Of a stretch of 64,000 nt of DNA, positions 51,097 to 61,497 are shown one piece after another. Every line of letters begins with the position of its first letter. The stretch's first letter is position 1. The notes under the pieces are model-generated. The model had not been told where the DNA came from. It saw only the letters and a program-made list of their open reading frames with translations, and did no database searches. The position numbers and the translations under genes were made by a program. The stretch comes from Craspedostauros australis (taxonomy: Eukaryota; Bacillariophyta; Bacillariophyceae; Mastogloiales; Achnanthaceae). The stretch is taken from positions 248,001 through 312,000 of the forward strand of contig JAMXDE010000043.1 in NCBI GenBank assembly GCA_026770025.1. The letters run 5' to 3'.

Positions 51097-51972
51097 CTAC
51101 GCTGCGGCAGCTGCCTCATGACTCTTGCACATCATGTGGACGATGTTCTCCAGGAAGATGCCGTATGAACCATGTCCCAGGCCCTGGCTGTTCGCGTTGC
51201 TTCCTGCGGAAGTGCCAGCCGAGGCATGCTGCGACTGGCTCCTGTCCTCTCTGGCAACTCGGAGGATCTCCTCCCAGCACCGATCCGCGAGCTCGTGCTC
51301 TCCCAGGAGCAGGCAAACGTGAGCGAGGTTGTTCCAGATGCCTGCGTACTGTGTGACAGTGTGGCTGCTGTCGGCGTCCTGTGCCGGTGGCTGGATGTAC
51401 GATGACGACCAAAGTCGGATAGTGTTCTCGTACAGGGTCTTTGCTCTGGACAGCAGAGCCTGTCGTCTGGCGGTTTCGCATTCTCTCGTCTGCAGCGCTT
51501 GGAAGTGGTGCAGCAAGGCCAGGTTGTGAAGCAGCACGAAAGAGAGGGCCTGGACGGCAGTCTCCTCCATCTGGTGTTCCTGGGGATGGGCAGCGGCGGG
51601 GCTGCTGGACGAGACTGTCAGCGCTTGGTTGTACAGGACGTAGTCTTGCGCTGGCAGTGCGGTCACTGGGATGTCGATGCACGATAGGTGGATGGCTCCG
51701 TCGGTGGTGGCTTCGTCCATGCTCGTGTCCATCTCCGTCTCCATGCTCGTGGCATCACCGCATTCAGGTGCCTGCTTGTTGAGCTGTGTCAGGTGCGACT
51801 TCTGTCGCACATCCTTCAGCTGCTGCTTCACGGTGCTGAGTGCCCAGGACAGGCATCGGCTTGCGTCGCTGTGCCGTCCCATTACCAACCCTTCGGCGCC
51901 TCTGTTGGCGGCGTCCAGCACTGGCTGGAAGGTCGCGATGGTGTTTTCGTATGTGGCGTTTACTGTTGTCAT
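51097..51972 (-). CDS. TPR-like helical protein (paralogue 2)
   Basis: 291 residues from the ATG at 51972 (MTTVNATYENT); the frame is open further upstream but without ATG support. Like paralogue 1 it is helical with TPR-type segments: LSFVLLHNLALLHHFQALQ, KTLYENTIRLW, and IWNNLAHVCLLLGEHELADRCWEEIL. The middle insert is acidic and Met/Thr-rich (METEMDTSMDEATTD). No signal peptide, membrane span or enzyme motif. The core FxLLHNLALLHH aligns with FNIALLHH of the first copy, so the pair is a diverged duplication. The ATG is directly preceded by (CAA)n on the coding strand (51975-51998). Function unknown; protein-protein interaction scaffold is inferred. Confidence 0.72.
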   Translation of the reverse strand: MTTVNATYENTIATFQPVLDAANRGAEGLVMGRHSDASRCLSWALSTVKQQLKDVRQKSHLTQLNKQAPECGDATSMETEMDTSMDEATTDGAIHLSCIDIPVTALPAQDYVLYNQALTVSSSSPAAAHPQEHQMEETAVQALSFVLLHNLALLHHFQALQTRECETARRQALLSRAKTLYENTIRLWSSSYIQPPAQDADSSHTVTQYAGIWNNLAHVCLLLGEHELADRCWEEILRVAREDRSQSQHASAGTSAGSNANSQGLGHGSYGIFLENIVHMMCKSHEAAAAA

Positions 51973-54900
51973 TGTTGAATGTTGTTGTTGTTGTTGTTGT
52001 GAGCGTGTTTGGGTTTGCGTGTCTGTGCGTGTGAATGTGGTAGATGCTTTGATTGCTTTTGCTTTTGCGCAGTTTGTTTTTTGTGAGGAGGAGGTGGACA
52101 CAGACAACACCACCTCCCTCTTCTCCACGCATCCTCGTACGTGTACTGGTAGCGTGCCAGCACTCCGTTGCCGCAAACTCGTTGTGGTCCATTCCTCCCC
52201 GCTTGGCTTCACCAGCACCATGCCTTTTCGCGCACTCACGCCCACGTTGCCACGTTCTGTTTGGGGAGCACAGGGCACTGCCAGCCTCCCCAAAGGAGTT
52301 GAAGTTGCAATGAGAACACCAGTCAAACGGACCAAATATTTGGTGGAAAGGCTCGGCAGAACATTCCCTTCCCAACAACGCCGAACACCACGGCGGAAGG
52401 GAGGCTGCACGGTCTTGTACAGCAAACTGCGCGAGCTTTCCTCCCCCAGACACTCACACTTTCGCGCTGTTTGGCGGGCGTGGGTGATAGCATCAACGGA
52501 GTACGATCTCGTGGAGTACGAGCCTTGCGTGGAACATGGTGGGTACGTGTACAGTTGAAGCCACGCAAACCGCCAATAGCTTGTGGATGTGTGTCCTCTC
52601 TCTGCATCTTGTCACGCAGGTACGCGCACGGTAACGAAACAGAGGCGCACTTTCATTAGTGGCACCGCCCGTAAACCTCGATTGAGCTTCGGACTCGGCA
52701 ACAAAAGCGGAAACATACTTCACGATGACATCACATGTGGACAGAAACAGATCACAATGGGATCCCCCAACGATCACTAACGGACATAATCCGATCCTGG
52801 GAGGCGAAATCATCGTTGGGTTTCGGCCTTGCCGAAGAACATCCCCGCCGGGTCCTTCACCACCCGCTGCCCGTACTCGCAGAGCACACAGAGCGCCCTG
52901 CTTGACGAACTCGCACCACGCGATGCAGAGCATGTCGACAACGACGAAGGATGGTGTTGGGCTTTTGTGAATCGAGGAGCTAACCGCAGTCGCCTCTTTC
53001 CGAGGAACGGAAATTCGAATGAGCGAAGGATCCCATGGCTGCCCAGAGGAGCGAGAAAAGAGATCCCGAAAGGGGAGGGGAGGAATGCTGCGGGACCTGC
53101 TCGCAGCTCGCACAAACTCACCAGCACAGGCGACGACAGCGAGAGGTAACTTGGTCGATGGAGAAGGATGTCACACGCGCTCATGTCCATCGTGTTGAGA
53201 GTCGTCCGGGAATTGAGAAGGAAGAAACGACGGACTGGAATAGGCAGAAAGAGGAGAAACTTGTTCTCTGGCAAGACCGATAGCAACCGAAGTGCCACGC
53301 CAAGCCACGAACTCTTGCCAAAATCTTCAAGACTGTTACGCACACACAGAGCAGAGCAGAGCAGAGCATAGCTATGATAGATTGGTAGCGAGATAGCTGT
53401 TAGATAAAGAGAGGGACGGAGGGAGGGAGGGAGAGGCAGCTTCCAAGCGCCCTGCTCACGGATCGCTCTCTCAGATCAGCCGCATCCAGTGTAGATCTTG
53501 GTTGCTCTTACAGGTCGTCCATCACAGACGAGATGACAGCAACTATCTCATCCTATCTTTTCTTGTCGTGCTGCCTCAAGAGCAAGAACGCGAAGAATGC
53601 GCGACATTGCAGTTCGCTTTGCGCTATGCTGTGCTACTGTACTGCTCTGTGCACTCTGTTGGCCCTCTTTCTTTCTGTTTGGTTGATACTCGTTGACCTC
53701 TTGGCTTCATCCGCCTCGTGCTTCGTTGTTCTCTCTGCTTTCGTGTGTACTCTGGTCTGTGTGCACTGGAGCCATTCGCGGCTCGCAGACATCAAGAGAG
53801 AACCGACTGCCTGACCGATTAGCCGACCCATCAGACATAGACATAACCCGAGGGGATCTTGTGGCCGTGACGTGTATCGAGATTCTTCCACGCAACCACA
53901 GACCGCTGCTGCCTTCGTGTTGCTTTGGTGTGCCAAGAACTCAACAAACGCGCTTTGTGAACAGTCCGCCTTCAACTTGATCGGTTTTAAGGTGCGACCC
54001 AGCACAGAGTGTCGTGACGTGATTGACTTCTCCAAGAAACATGCCTCGCGGTCACAAATGCGAACGACTTGAACAACAATCTGTCACGTGGTCATGCGCG
54101 TAGAGAACGAAGGAGAACGCTCTGTGGCGGCATTTTTGTCGTAGTTGTGCGTTGCCGGTACTACGGTGCGGACAATCAGGCCTTCGAGACAGGATTTCGG
54201 CACAGAGCTCCGCAAGGTTCAAGAAAGAAACGGGAAGGCGGATGTACCCTTCACCCAGAGAAGCAGAGACACTCTGCTAGCGTTGTCTCTCTGTTCTATC
54301 AAAATTGGATCCACAACTGCGATGGCTCCCTTGAGTCAGAGAAATGACAAAGTATCCAACGTTTCTGGGATGTGGAAGCTGTTTTCTGGAGGAGAGGCGC
54401 AGAGATCAGCTTTCCTGGCCGTTGCCACGCACGCACATGCGTGTTGGAGTCTCATCTTGTATTGCCTGGTCGGACTCTTCCTTGCATTTGAAGTCTGTCT
54501 GTGCGATGTTTGTGGCGATCGCATTGCTATACCGACCTGGCAACGCACCCTCTATCACTGTTCACAGCACGGTACCACAGCGACGGCAACCGCATGTCTC
54601 ACAGGAACAAGCCACACGGACGAAACCAAAGGATGTCGCTGCTCGTCAGAACACAGAGCAGAACAGAGAGGTCTCTGCCACCCAAAAGACGCAAGAGTCC
54701 TTCACACAGAAACAGAGAGGTTCACTATTGGATTACTCGCAGGTAAGGCGCACAATCTATCATAATGGTGCTGGCACACAAAGAGCATTGAGATAGCCAC
54801 GTTCGTCATCGCTGTCAATGTCACTCTCTTGCAAGTGACAGCTCATTGAGCTTCTGACAAAGCGATGCTGTTGCGCAGGAGCCATGCAGCGGGAGGCAAA

Positions 54901-54987
54901 GGTATGTCCCCGCCAAACGAAAACAGCTTGAAGGGGCGATCATGGAGACAGAGCACCATTCAATCGTTCGCCCGTCGTTCACCGCGT
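51973..54987. other. Long spacer with one coding-like fragment
   Basis: About 3 kb. On the minus strand between 52960 and 52812 two adjacent frames in turn show strong codon bias (MLCIAWCEFVKQG, then CEYGQRVVKDPAGMFFGKAE), as if a short coding segment had lost one base near 52890-52900. A GAGCA pentamer run lies at 53349-53368 and a GGGA purine tract at 53408-53437. No complete gene can be supported. Confidence 0.4.
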
Positions 54988-56625
54988 TCATTCACCAGCA
55001 CGAAGCGAATAGTCGTAGGCTTGAGACTTGATGGTGTCGGTCTGCACGAGCAGGCTTCGCGGTCGTTCTCGAGACTCCAACAGCAGACGGCTGAACTGTA
55101 CTGCTGACATGCCGCTTGTGGCTTTGCCATTGAGCTCGAGGATGACGTCGCCTGGTCGCACAGCACCGCTGAGTGGGCTGTCCTCGTCCATGGCATCCAC
55201 GACGATGCATTGTTCTTCCGGCAGCAGACCTTGCTTCTTCACCTTGCGACGACACGCGATGCCCAGTTCACCAGCTGGTGCCTCGACTTTGCGTTCAAAG
55301 TACCGCTGCTCCAACGATTCCAGGATGCCACGTGTGCTCACAAGGATGTTGGTCGATTGTTCTGGCTGCGCCGACCATGCTCCGGTGGACGTTGCATGGG
55401 ACTTGGACGCCCAGATGCTGGAGAATTCGGATTCGAAACCCTTGCGTCGATCGAACGGCTTGGATGTCGCGGCGGCAGCTTTGAATCCTGCAGGGTCACG
55501 CAACACATGGTGATCGTTGTGCACGGGTGCAGGAGGTGGGTCTCGCGGTTCATCGTCAGTGCGCTGCGTCGGCGACGTGGTGGAGCGACGCCCCTTCATG
55601 ATATGACCTTCATTCAGCAGCGTCGGCATCTTCATGAGATTCGTGGGGAGCTGGAGCTGCACGCCAGCTTGATCTTCCGGTGTGGTCATGCCGAGATCGA
55701 ACCCTCCCACCATCGGGGAGGTGGTCCCGATTGTGCTACCCGTTGGCAGGCCGAGAAAGCTCACCTGGTCATCGCAGTCCGTGCTTTCTTCGTACGAAAT
55801 CTCTCCGAAGGGTTGCGACTCTTGGTGGCCGCCATCCGCAGCGGGATCGGGGTGATGCTTCTGTGTCTTATTGAAGATGAACTGGTCGTCATCACCATCG
55901 TCACCATCATTGTTGCTGTTGACATTGCTGTTTCTGTCGTGTGGACGAAGGCGGCTGCTCGTATCGTCGTACGAGAAATCGGTGAAGGTGGTTGTGTCAT
56001 CGTTGTTGGCCGTGTAGCCGTCAAGGCTGAAATTGAACAGACTCTCATTCTCGCCTTGTGCGCCATGCGAGTACATCCGAGGGCGCGACGCGTTGTACTG
56101 CTGCTGTTGCTGGCGCAGGTAGGTCTGCTGGCCAAGGCTGTACATGCTGCTGCTGATGGTTTGGCTTCCGGCGACCGTCGATGTTGCGTAGCTGTAGAGA
56201 GACTTTTGCGATGTATTGCTGTACTCCATCGACCCAGAGTACGCCGTTGCCAACGTTGGACGCTTGCCGTTTCCACGCGAGGCAAGGAGGTGTTGATGAC
56301 GGCGCAACTGCTGCTGCTGTTCTTGCGTCATTGACGAGCCTGCTGGAGAATATTGGTGTTGGAGCAGGCCACCGTTGCTATCATCACGGCCATTGCTCTT
56401 GACATGCTTGTTGCGTTTGTTGAAACGACGCAGCTTGGACCAGACACCACGGCGCCCATGTTTGGCTTCTTTGCAGTCGACGCCGTCATTGGCGTTGCTG
56501 TTGGTGTGCGAGTAGCCGTTGTGGAATCCTTCCAATCCATCGCCACATTGATTCGTGGATGGTTGTTGCGACGCTGTTGGGTGGTGGCCGCCTGGTTGAA
56601 CGGGGATGGATCGTGCGCATCCCAT
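54988..56625 (-). CDS. PDZ-domain protein with MGC lipidation-type N terminus
   Basis: 545 residues from the ATG at 56625. It begins M-G-C-A-R-S: Gly2 and Ser6 fit an N-myristoylation site and Cys3 a neighbouring palmitoylation site, so membrane attachment is likely (inference). Residues ~20-430 are low-complexity: basic patch RRFNKRNKH, Gln, Asn, Asp and Ser runs. The only recognisable fold is a PDZ domain at ~450-535, with the carboxylate-binding loop region AGELGIACRRK, then DSPLSGAVRPGDVILELNGKA and a helix (SAVQFSRLLLES). PDZ domains bind C-terminal peptides, so this could be a membrane-edge scaffold. Intronless. Next gene upstream is the hybrid histidine kinase on the same strand, 1.2 kb away. 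Confidence 0.82.
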   Translation of the reverse strand: MGCARSIPVQPGGHHPTASQQPSTNQCGDGLEGFHNGYSHTNSNANDGVDCKEAKHGRRGVWSKLRRFNKRNKHVKSNGRDDSNGGLLQHQYSPAGSSMTQEQQQQLRRHQHLLASRGNGKRPTLATAYSGSMEYSNTSQKSLYSYATSTVAGSQTISSSMYSLGQQTYLRQQQQQYNASRPRMYSHGAQGENESLFNFSLDGYTANNDDTTTFTDFSYDDTSSRLRPHDRNSNVNSNNDGDDGDDDQFIFNKTQKHHPDPAADGGHQESQPFGEISYEESTDCDDQVSFLGLPTGSTIGTTSPMVGGFDLGMTTPEDQAGVQLQLPTNLMKMPTLLNEGHIMKGRRSTTSPTQRTDDEPRDPPPAPVHNDHHVLRDPAGFKAAAATSKPFDRRKGFESEFSSIWASKSHATSTGAWSAQPEQSTNILVSTRGILESLEQRYFERKVEAPAGELGIACRRKVKKQGLLPEEQCIVVDAMDEDSPLSGAVRPGDVILELNGKATSGMSAVQFSRLLLESRERPRSLLVQTDTIKSQAYDYSLRAGE

Positions 56626-57810
56626 GATTGCAGGTTGTGGAAAGTGTGGTTACACTGTGTTGCGATTGTGGGGTCAACGAGCTGATGTATGGGCTTGGAG
56701 TGATGGTGCAAACGGACCGTTGTGTTCTAATGTGAGCAATTACGAATGAGTGAGCGAGTGGGCGAGCGTGAGAAGTATGAGCAGATGAAGCAGGCATGGA
56801 CGCGTGAGGTGAGGCTCGCACAGTGGGACTCGTGTGATGCACATCACAAAGGAACAAAGAGGTCACCAATCCATCAACGCATCAGTCAACGCATCAACCA
56901 TGCGCCCAGCTCACTCCCTCCCTGCTCAAGCATCAACGGTCATCTCCACACGAACAAACCACCACCATCGTCATCATCGCCGTAGCAGCGATCATCGCCA
57001 TCATCACCGAAGCGTACCTGCGAATGTCCTTGCCAACAAATTGTGATCGTGCGCAAGCACCAGTGATGTTGGCACTGTCTCACGCAGAAACCAGAACGCG
57101 CACGAACAACAAACAATCGTGGGAACAGTTTCCGCATCGCTCACGAACGGTTGGGATGCCAAATTCAAATCAGTCGCCTGTAAAGTACTGTATCAGTGCC
57201 TATTTTTGTCACGATCCACGACTTGTGCTATCCGCGTACCAAGAGTGCGCGATGCGAGTGGGAAAGGCAACAACGCGAATTATGCACGACAGGAAAGATG
57301 AGACTGCCAAGAGAAAGCAAGTGGTGACCAGGGAGTCGCAGTATCCGTGTCCTGTCCACAAGGAAGAAGGGAATGGGAACAGGATGGAGCGCGAGCTGAA
57401 GTCGAGGAAGGGGTTACCGCGTATCATGGGTCGTGCCATACCATCTGTGGGAGAGAACCTCAGTCATGCCAAACACCAAATGCCACATGCCACCATGGCT
57501 GAATGACGATCCGACTGGTGGTACCAGTCAGAGCGGTGCAGCGGATGGTCGCGCCAATACAATACTCGCGTGCGCGTATGGTGGGAACGCAAAGACGGTC
57601 AACGTCGCTGGTTATCACGAGGATCGTGCAATAATGAGAGGATGCAGCGACTTGGCTCGTGCAAACACAGCATCTCGAAAGCAAAGCATGGCAAGCCAAA
57701 GACAAGACAAGTGGAGATCAAGAGATGAAAAAGAAACCGCTCCCTACTCTGTCTCTCCCTATCTCCCCCTTTCTATTCGCCCCTTGTTGTTGTCGGACGA
57801 TCCACAACAC
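56626..57810. other. Spacer between PDZ gene and histidine kinase
   Basis: About 1.2 kb with CAT/CAC-rich simple sequence around 56950-57010. No gene supported. Confidence 0.5.
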
Positions 57811-60800
57811 TCACGTGCCCGTTGTCCACATCGCCTGCGTGCCATCGAACTTCAATTCCTTCAACGACGTCTCGATGGCTTCAATCCGAAACGGCTTCGA
57901 CAGGAATCCATCGGCACCAGCCTCGCGGGCCTGTGTCTTGTACTCCTCCAACGCGTGCGCGCTCAAGAACAGCACGCGAGGCAATGGCGCCGCCAGTTCA
58001 TTGCGTCGTCGGATGATGTGCTTCGTGGCATCCAGCCCGTTCATGACCGGCATTTCCAAATCCATCAGCACCAAATCGTACGCCTTCTTCTGCTCCTGGT
58101 CGACCGCCTTTTGCCCGTTGTCCATGATATCAATGTCGGTGATGCCGATGCGAGTCAGAATGCGCTTGCACACCTTCTGATTCACCTTGTTGTCTTCGGC
58201 AACGAGAACCTTCAGCGCCTTCCATGGTGATGACGCACCGTCGCCTGCACGCGCCTTCTTCGGAACGGGCTGGTCGGCGGCCGCCATCTTGGGTCGTGTC
58301 GATTTGATCGGCTTTGAGGACGTGACGATAACAGGCGGAGGTTTTGCCGTCGGCGCATCTTCCTTCGGCATGCTCTCTGCATCGCTCGCGGGCGTCACCT
58401 CGTTCTTTGCCGTCTCCGGAATCAAACTACGTTGCGATTGCTGCTTGCCGATGCGATCTAAATAATTCATGAGCTGCTCGTGGTTCAGCGCTTGCGATTT
58501 GGGCGTGGCTGTTGCGTCGGGACGTGCGAACCGCGCGGTGGTTTCAGTGTACGACGACGAACCATCCTGCTGTTCTTGCAGCATCTTATCCAAATCCTGC
58601 AAAAGCTGCTCATGGTTGGGTGGCGGCAAACTTATCAACGACGTGCGTTCCACCATGTTGGGAGTGCTGCGCGGAGGAGGTGGCAACTCCTCTTTGTCTG
58701 TTTCCATTTGAACGATCTTGGACAACTCGTGAATTTCCAAAAAGTTGTTGGAAAGTTGGAACCGATCCTGACGCAGCGCGGATGCTGGCGCGACATCTTC
58801 CATCTGCATGCTGCCTTCCATATCTTCATCCGGCAACGTCAACGGCATCTGGACCGTGAATTTGCACCACTTGCCGCACTCCGACTGCACGTCGATGCGA
58901 CCGCCCATGGCCTTGACCAGGTTCGACGTGATCGCCAGACCTAGCCCCGTGCCGCCGTACTCGCGTTCCGTATCAACAGACAACTGTCGGAAGGGCTGGA
59001 AGATGTTGGCCATATGATCGGGATGGATGCCGACGCCGTAATCCTGAATGTCGAATTGCAGCATCTGCATCTCGCGCCGAACATTGGCCGACTGCTCATC
59101 GGAGGCTTCATCCATCATGATGCCGACCTGTGTGATGGTGCAATCCACGTACTTGCCGTCGCGACCGAACTTGACGGCGTTGCCCAGCAGATTGTACAGC
59201 ACCTGCTGCAGCCGCCGCGTGTCCATGACGATGCGGCATGGCAAGGGTTGCGGCGTCGAGACGCGCAGACGCACGTGCTGTTGCTGCTGCTGGATGTTGT
59301 GAAAGACAGTGCGCAAGGTATCGCGCAGCGAGATGGGCGCCATGTGGAAGACGACCTCACCGACGGCCAATTTGGAAAAGTTGAGGACATCGTCGACGAC
59401 GTGCAGCAGGAGATCGCCGGACGTCGTGATCATCTTGAGTGCCTCCTGCTGGTCCTGCGTCAACGAGGCATCCTTGACGAGGAGTCCGGACAGACCAATG
59501 ATGCAGTTCAACGGCGTGCGGATCTCGTGGCTCATCATGGCGAAATGCCGCAGCTGCGCCTGCGATTGCTGCTGGATGTGGCGGTTGGCATTTTGCAGTT
59601 TGGCGTTGGCGGCCGCCAGCTCCTGCGTGCGCTGATGGACGGTGTCCTCCATGCGCTTCATGAGGGTCTCCTGGTTGGCCTCATTGGTTTGGTAGCGCAC
59701 GATGAGGGCCAGACCGGCCATGGATTGCTGGAAGAATTGGAGATGGTACTTGGAGAATCCCGTGATGTTCTTGGTGACCCAGGAAATGGAGCCCATGAAT
59801 TTGTCATTTTGGTAAATGGGCAGACTGAAGTAGTGCGTGTACTGCTGTCGTTGCACGTCACCCAAGGAAGATCGTCTCATGTGTCGTCGCTGCTGTGTAT
59901 TATACCCAACTCGCTGCTTGAGATCTTGCTCCTGCGTCCAATGGTTGCCGGGCAGGACGCTGTCGAGGTTCTTCGTGTTCTTTCGTTTCTGATTGGCCCG
60001 TTTCTTGCGATTGGTGTAGAGAAGATGGAAGCATTCGTCCTGCGGCGCTGTGTGGAGCTTGGCATCGAACTGTTGCTTGGTGTACTTGAACTGCGTGAAT
60101 GGTTCGTTGTACTCCCAGACCCAGCCGTACATGTAGAAGGTGGGATCGTGGGGAATGACGTTGGTGATGAAGAGACGGTCGATGGGTATGTTGTAATCTC
60201 TGAGTTTCTGGCAGTACTGGATCATCCAGGGCTGCACCTTGTTCGATTTGGTGCCCTCATCGAAGAGCCACTGCTGCAGATTGGAGAGGTTCATGTAGGA
60301 CGTGTTCGTGGCGGTTTGCAGATGCTGCGACGCTGACGACGAGATGGAGGCCATGGAGTTGACGCTGTGCATGGACTGGTTGGCCGTGAGGAGTCCGTTG
60401 CCGCGGTGCAGACGATCCTCGTACCTGGCGATGATGGCCTCCTGCTTCTGCAGCTGCGCCTGCATGGTCTGCATCTTGCACTTGTAGTCGTCGATGGAGC
60501 ATTCGTATCCCTTGAGCTGAAGCTTGGTGAGGATCTCCTTCTGCTCGAGGTACTTGATGCGCGTCTGGTATCCCTGCAGCATGGCCTGCAGATGCTGCGC
60601 GTCCTCCTGTGGTGGACTCGCGGTATGCTTGAGAATGCCGGAATGCTGCGGAGATGGTGACTGCTGCGTCGCTGCCATTGGGAAGGGAAGGTTGGTGGGT
60701 GCGGACCCCGTGCTGACGTTCCTGCGCACCCTGTTGGGCATTTCCGCAAAGGTGGAGTTGCGCTGTCCGCTCCGCAGCGCTGCAAGATTCGGAATGCCTG

Positions 60801-61497
60801 CCAGGATGTTGCTGTTGGCACTGCTATTGGTGGACATGGATTCCAGCATGAGCTTAGAACCATGCCCTCCCGATCGTTCGCTGAGCGTGATGGCTTCGGA
60901 TGCGTAGGTGGTGTGGCTTGCATCCGTCGTTTCGTCGTAGGAGTACGTGTCCCCACTTAGATTGGTGTGCTGGCTGTTGGGATGATCGCAAACATGCTGC
61001 TGTTGCGGATAGCGATGGATATGTTGGGCATCGTCATGTTCTGATTCATCATGATGCTCATGCTCTGATTCATCATCCATGGAATCGGCAGAATGCGGCT
61101 GATCACAATACAAAGAAGCAGCGCTGTTGGGGGCAGTAATGGTGATGGCTGGCGGTAAGGTCGGGCCGCACGCAGCTGCCCGAAATTTGTGAAGGAAGTC
61201 CAGGCGCAGAGGCGAGATGGCTGTCTGGTCGATGGGAGCTGACTCCTGTTGCTGCTGCTGCTGCTGTTGCTGCTGATTGGGAGTATATTTAGCTGTGGTT
61301 GTGTCGTTGAGAGGTGCTGTTACATCCTTGCCATCATGGGATGGAGGCTGTTGCTTTGCCTCTCCTCTCTCAGAAGTAGCCATAGACTTGGCAGATGTGG
61401 AAGCAGCAGCAGGAGGAGATTCGGAAGCCACCATGTTGGACATCGTTGCGCTTTGAGCTGATGGAGTCGGCGGACATATGGACATTGTCTGTCCCAT
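57811..61497 (-). CDS. Hybrid histidine kinase (GAF-like - HisKA - HATPase - receiver)
   Basis: 1228 residues from the ATG at 61497, intronless. Residues 1-~300 are disordered, with a polyGln run (~75-85). A coiled coil (~300-365) precedes a GAF-like sensor region (~405-605: WLFDEGTKSNKVQPW, then HYFSLPIYQNDKFMGSISW), of the sort also seen beside nucleotide cyclases. HisKA follows with phospho-acceptor His657 in MMSHEIRTPLN; HATPase_c has the N box NLLGNAVKFG (~772), G1 DYGVGI (~820) and G2 GGTGLGL (~851). A ~200-residue low-complexity linker leads to a receiver domain with LVAEDN (~1099), phospho-acceptor Asp1146 in LVLMDLEMP and Lys ~1201 in LSKPF. No membrane span is seen, so a soluble sensor is likely. 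It should autophosphorylate and relay to its own receiver; the ligand is unknown. Confidence 0.93.
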   Translation of the reverse strand: MGQTMSICPPTPSAQSATMSNMVASESPPAAASTSAKSMATSERGEAKQQPPSHDGKDVTAPLNDTTTAKYTPNQQQQQQQQQQESAPIDQTAISPLRLDFLHKFRAAACGPTLPPAITITAPNSAASLYCDQPHSADSMDDESEHEHHDESEHDDAQHIHRYPQQQHVCDHPNSQHTNLSGDTYSYDETTDASHTTYASEAITLSERSGGHGSKLMLESMSTNSSANSNILAGIPNLAALRSGQRNSTFAEMPNRVRRNVSTGSAPTNLPFPMAATQQSPSPQHSGILKHTASPPQEDAQHLQAMLQGYQTRIKYLEQKEILTKLQLKGYECSIDDYKCKMQTMQAQLQKQEAIIARYEDRLHRGNGLLTANQSMHSVNSMASISSSASQHLQTATNTSYMNLSNLQQWLFDEGTKSNKVQPWMIQYCQKLRDYNIPIDRLFITNVIPHDPTFYMYGWVWEYNEPFTQFKYTKQQFDAKLHTAPQDECFHLLYTNRKKRANQKRKNTKNLDSVLPGNHWTQEQDLKQRVGYNTQQRRHMRRSSLGDVQRQQYTHYFSLPIYQNDKFMGSISWVTKNITGFSKYHLQFFQQSMAGLALIVRYQTNEANQETLMKRMEDTVHQRTQELAAANAKLQNANRHIQQQSQAQLRHFAMMSHEIRTPLNCIIGLSGLLVKDASLTQDQQEALKMITTSGDLLLHVVDDVLNFSKLAVGEVVFHMAPISLRDTLRTVFHNIQQQQQHVRLRVSTPQPLPCRIVMDTRRLQQVLYNLLGNAVKFGRDGKYVDCTITQVGIMMDEASDEQSANVRREMQMLQFDIQDYGVGIHPDHMANIFQPFRQLSVDTEREYGGTGLGLAITSNLVKAMGGRIDVQSECGKWCKFTVQMPLTLPDEDMEGSMQMEDVAPASALRQDRFQLSNNFLEIHELSKIVQMETDKEELPPPPRSTPNMVERTSLISLPPPNHEQLLQDLDKMLQEQQDGSSSYTETTARFARPDATATPKSQALNHEQLMNYLDRIGKQQSQRSLIPETAKNEVTPASDAESMPKEDAPTAKPPPVIVTSSKPIKSTRPKMAAADQPVPKKARAGDGASSPWKALKVLVAEDNKVNQKVCKRILTRIGITDIDIMDNGQKAVDQEQKKAYDLVLMDLEMPVMNGLDATKHIIRRRNELAAPLPRVLFLSAHALEEYKTQAREAGADGFLSKPFRIEAIETSLKELKFDGTQAMWTTGT
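61247..61276 (-). repeat. CAG/CAA microsatellite coding polyGln in the histidine kinase
   Basis: Ten or so Gln codons in a row (minus strand) in the disordered N-terminal region. Confidence 0.85.

Noticed and set aside
53870..54060. Possible retrotransposon remnant (minus)
   Set aside because: A short resemblance to an integrase/RNase H end was not backed by any neighbouring RT, integrase or LTR sequence.
59014..60336. 440-codon plus-strand frame
   Set aside because: Antisense to the histidine kinase, whose motifs are unambiguous.
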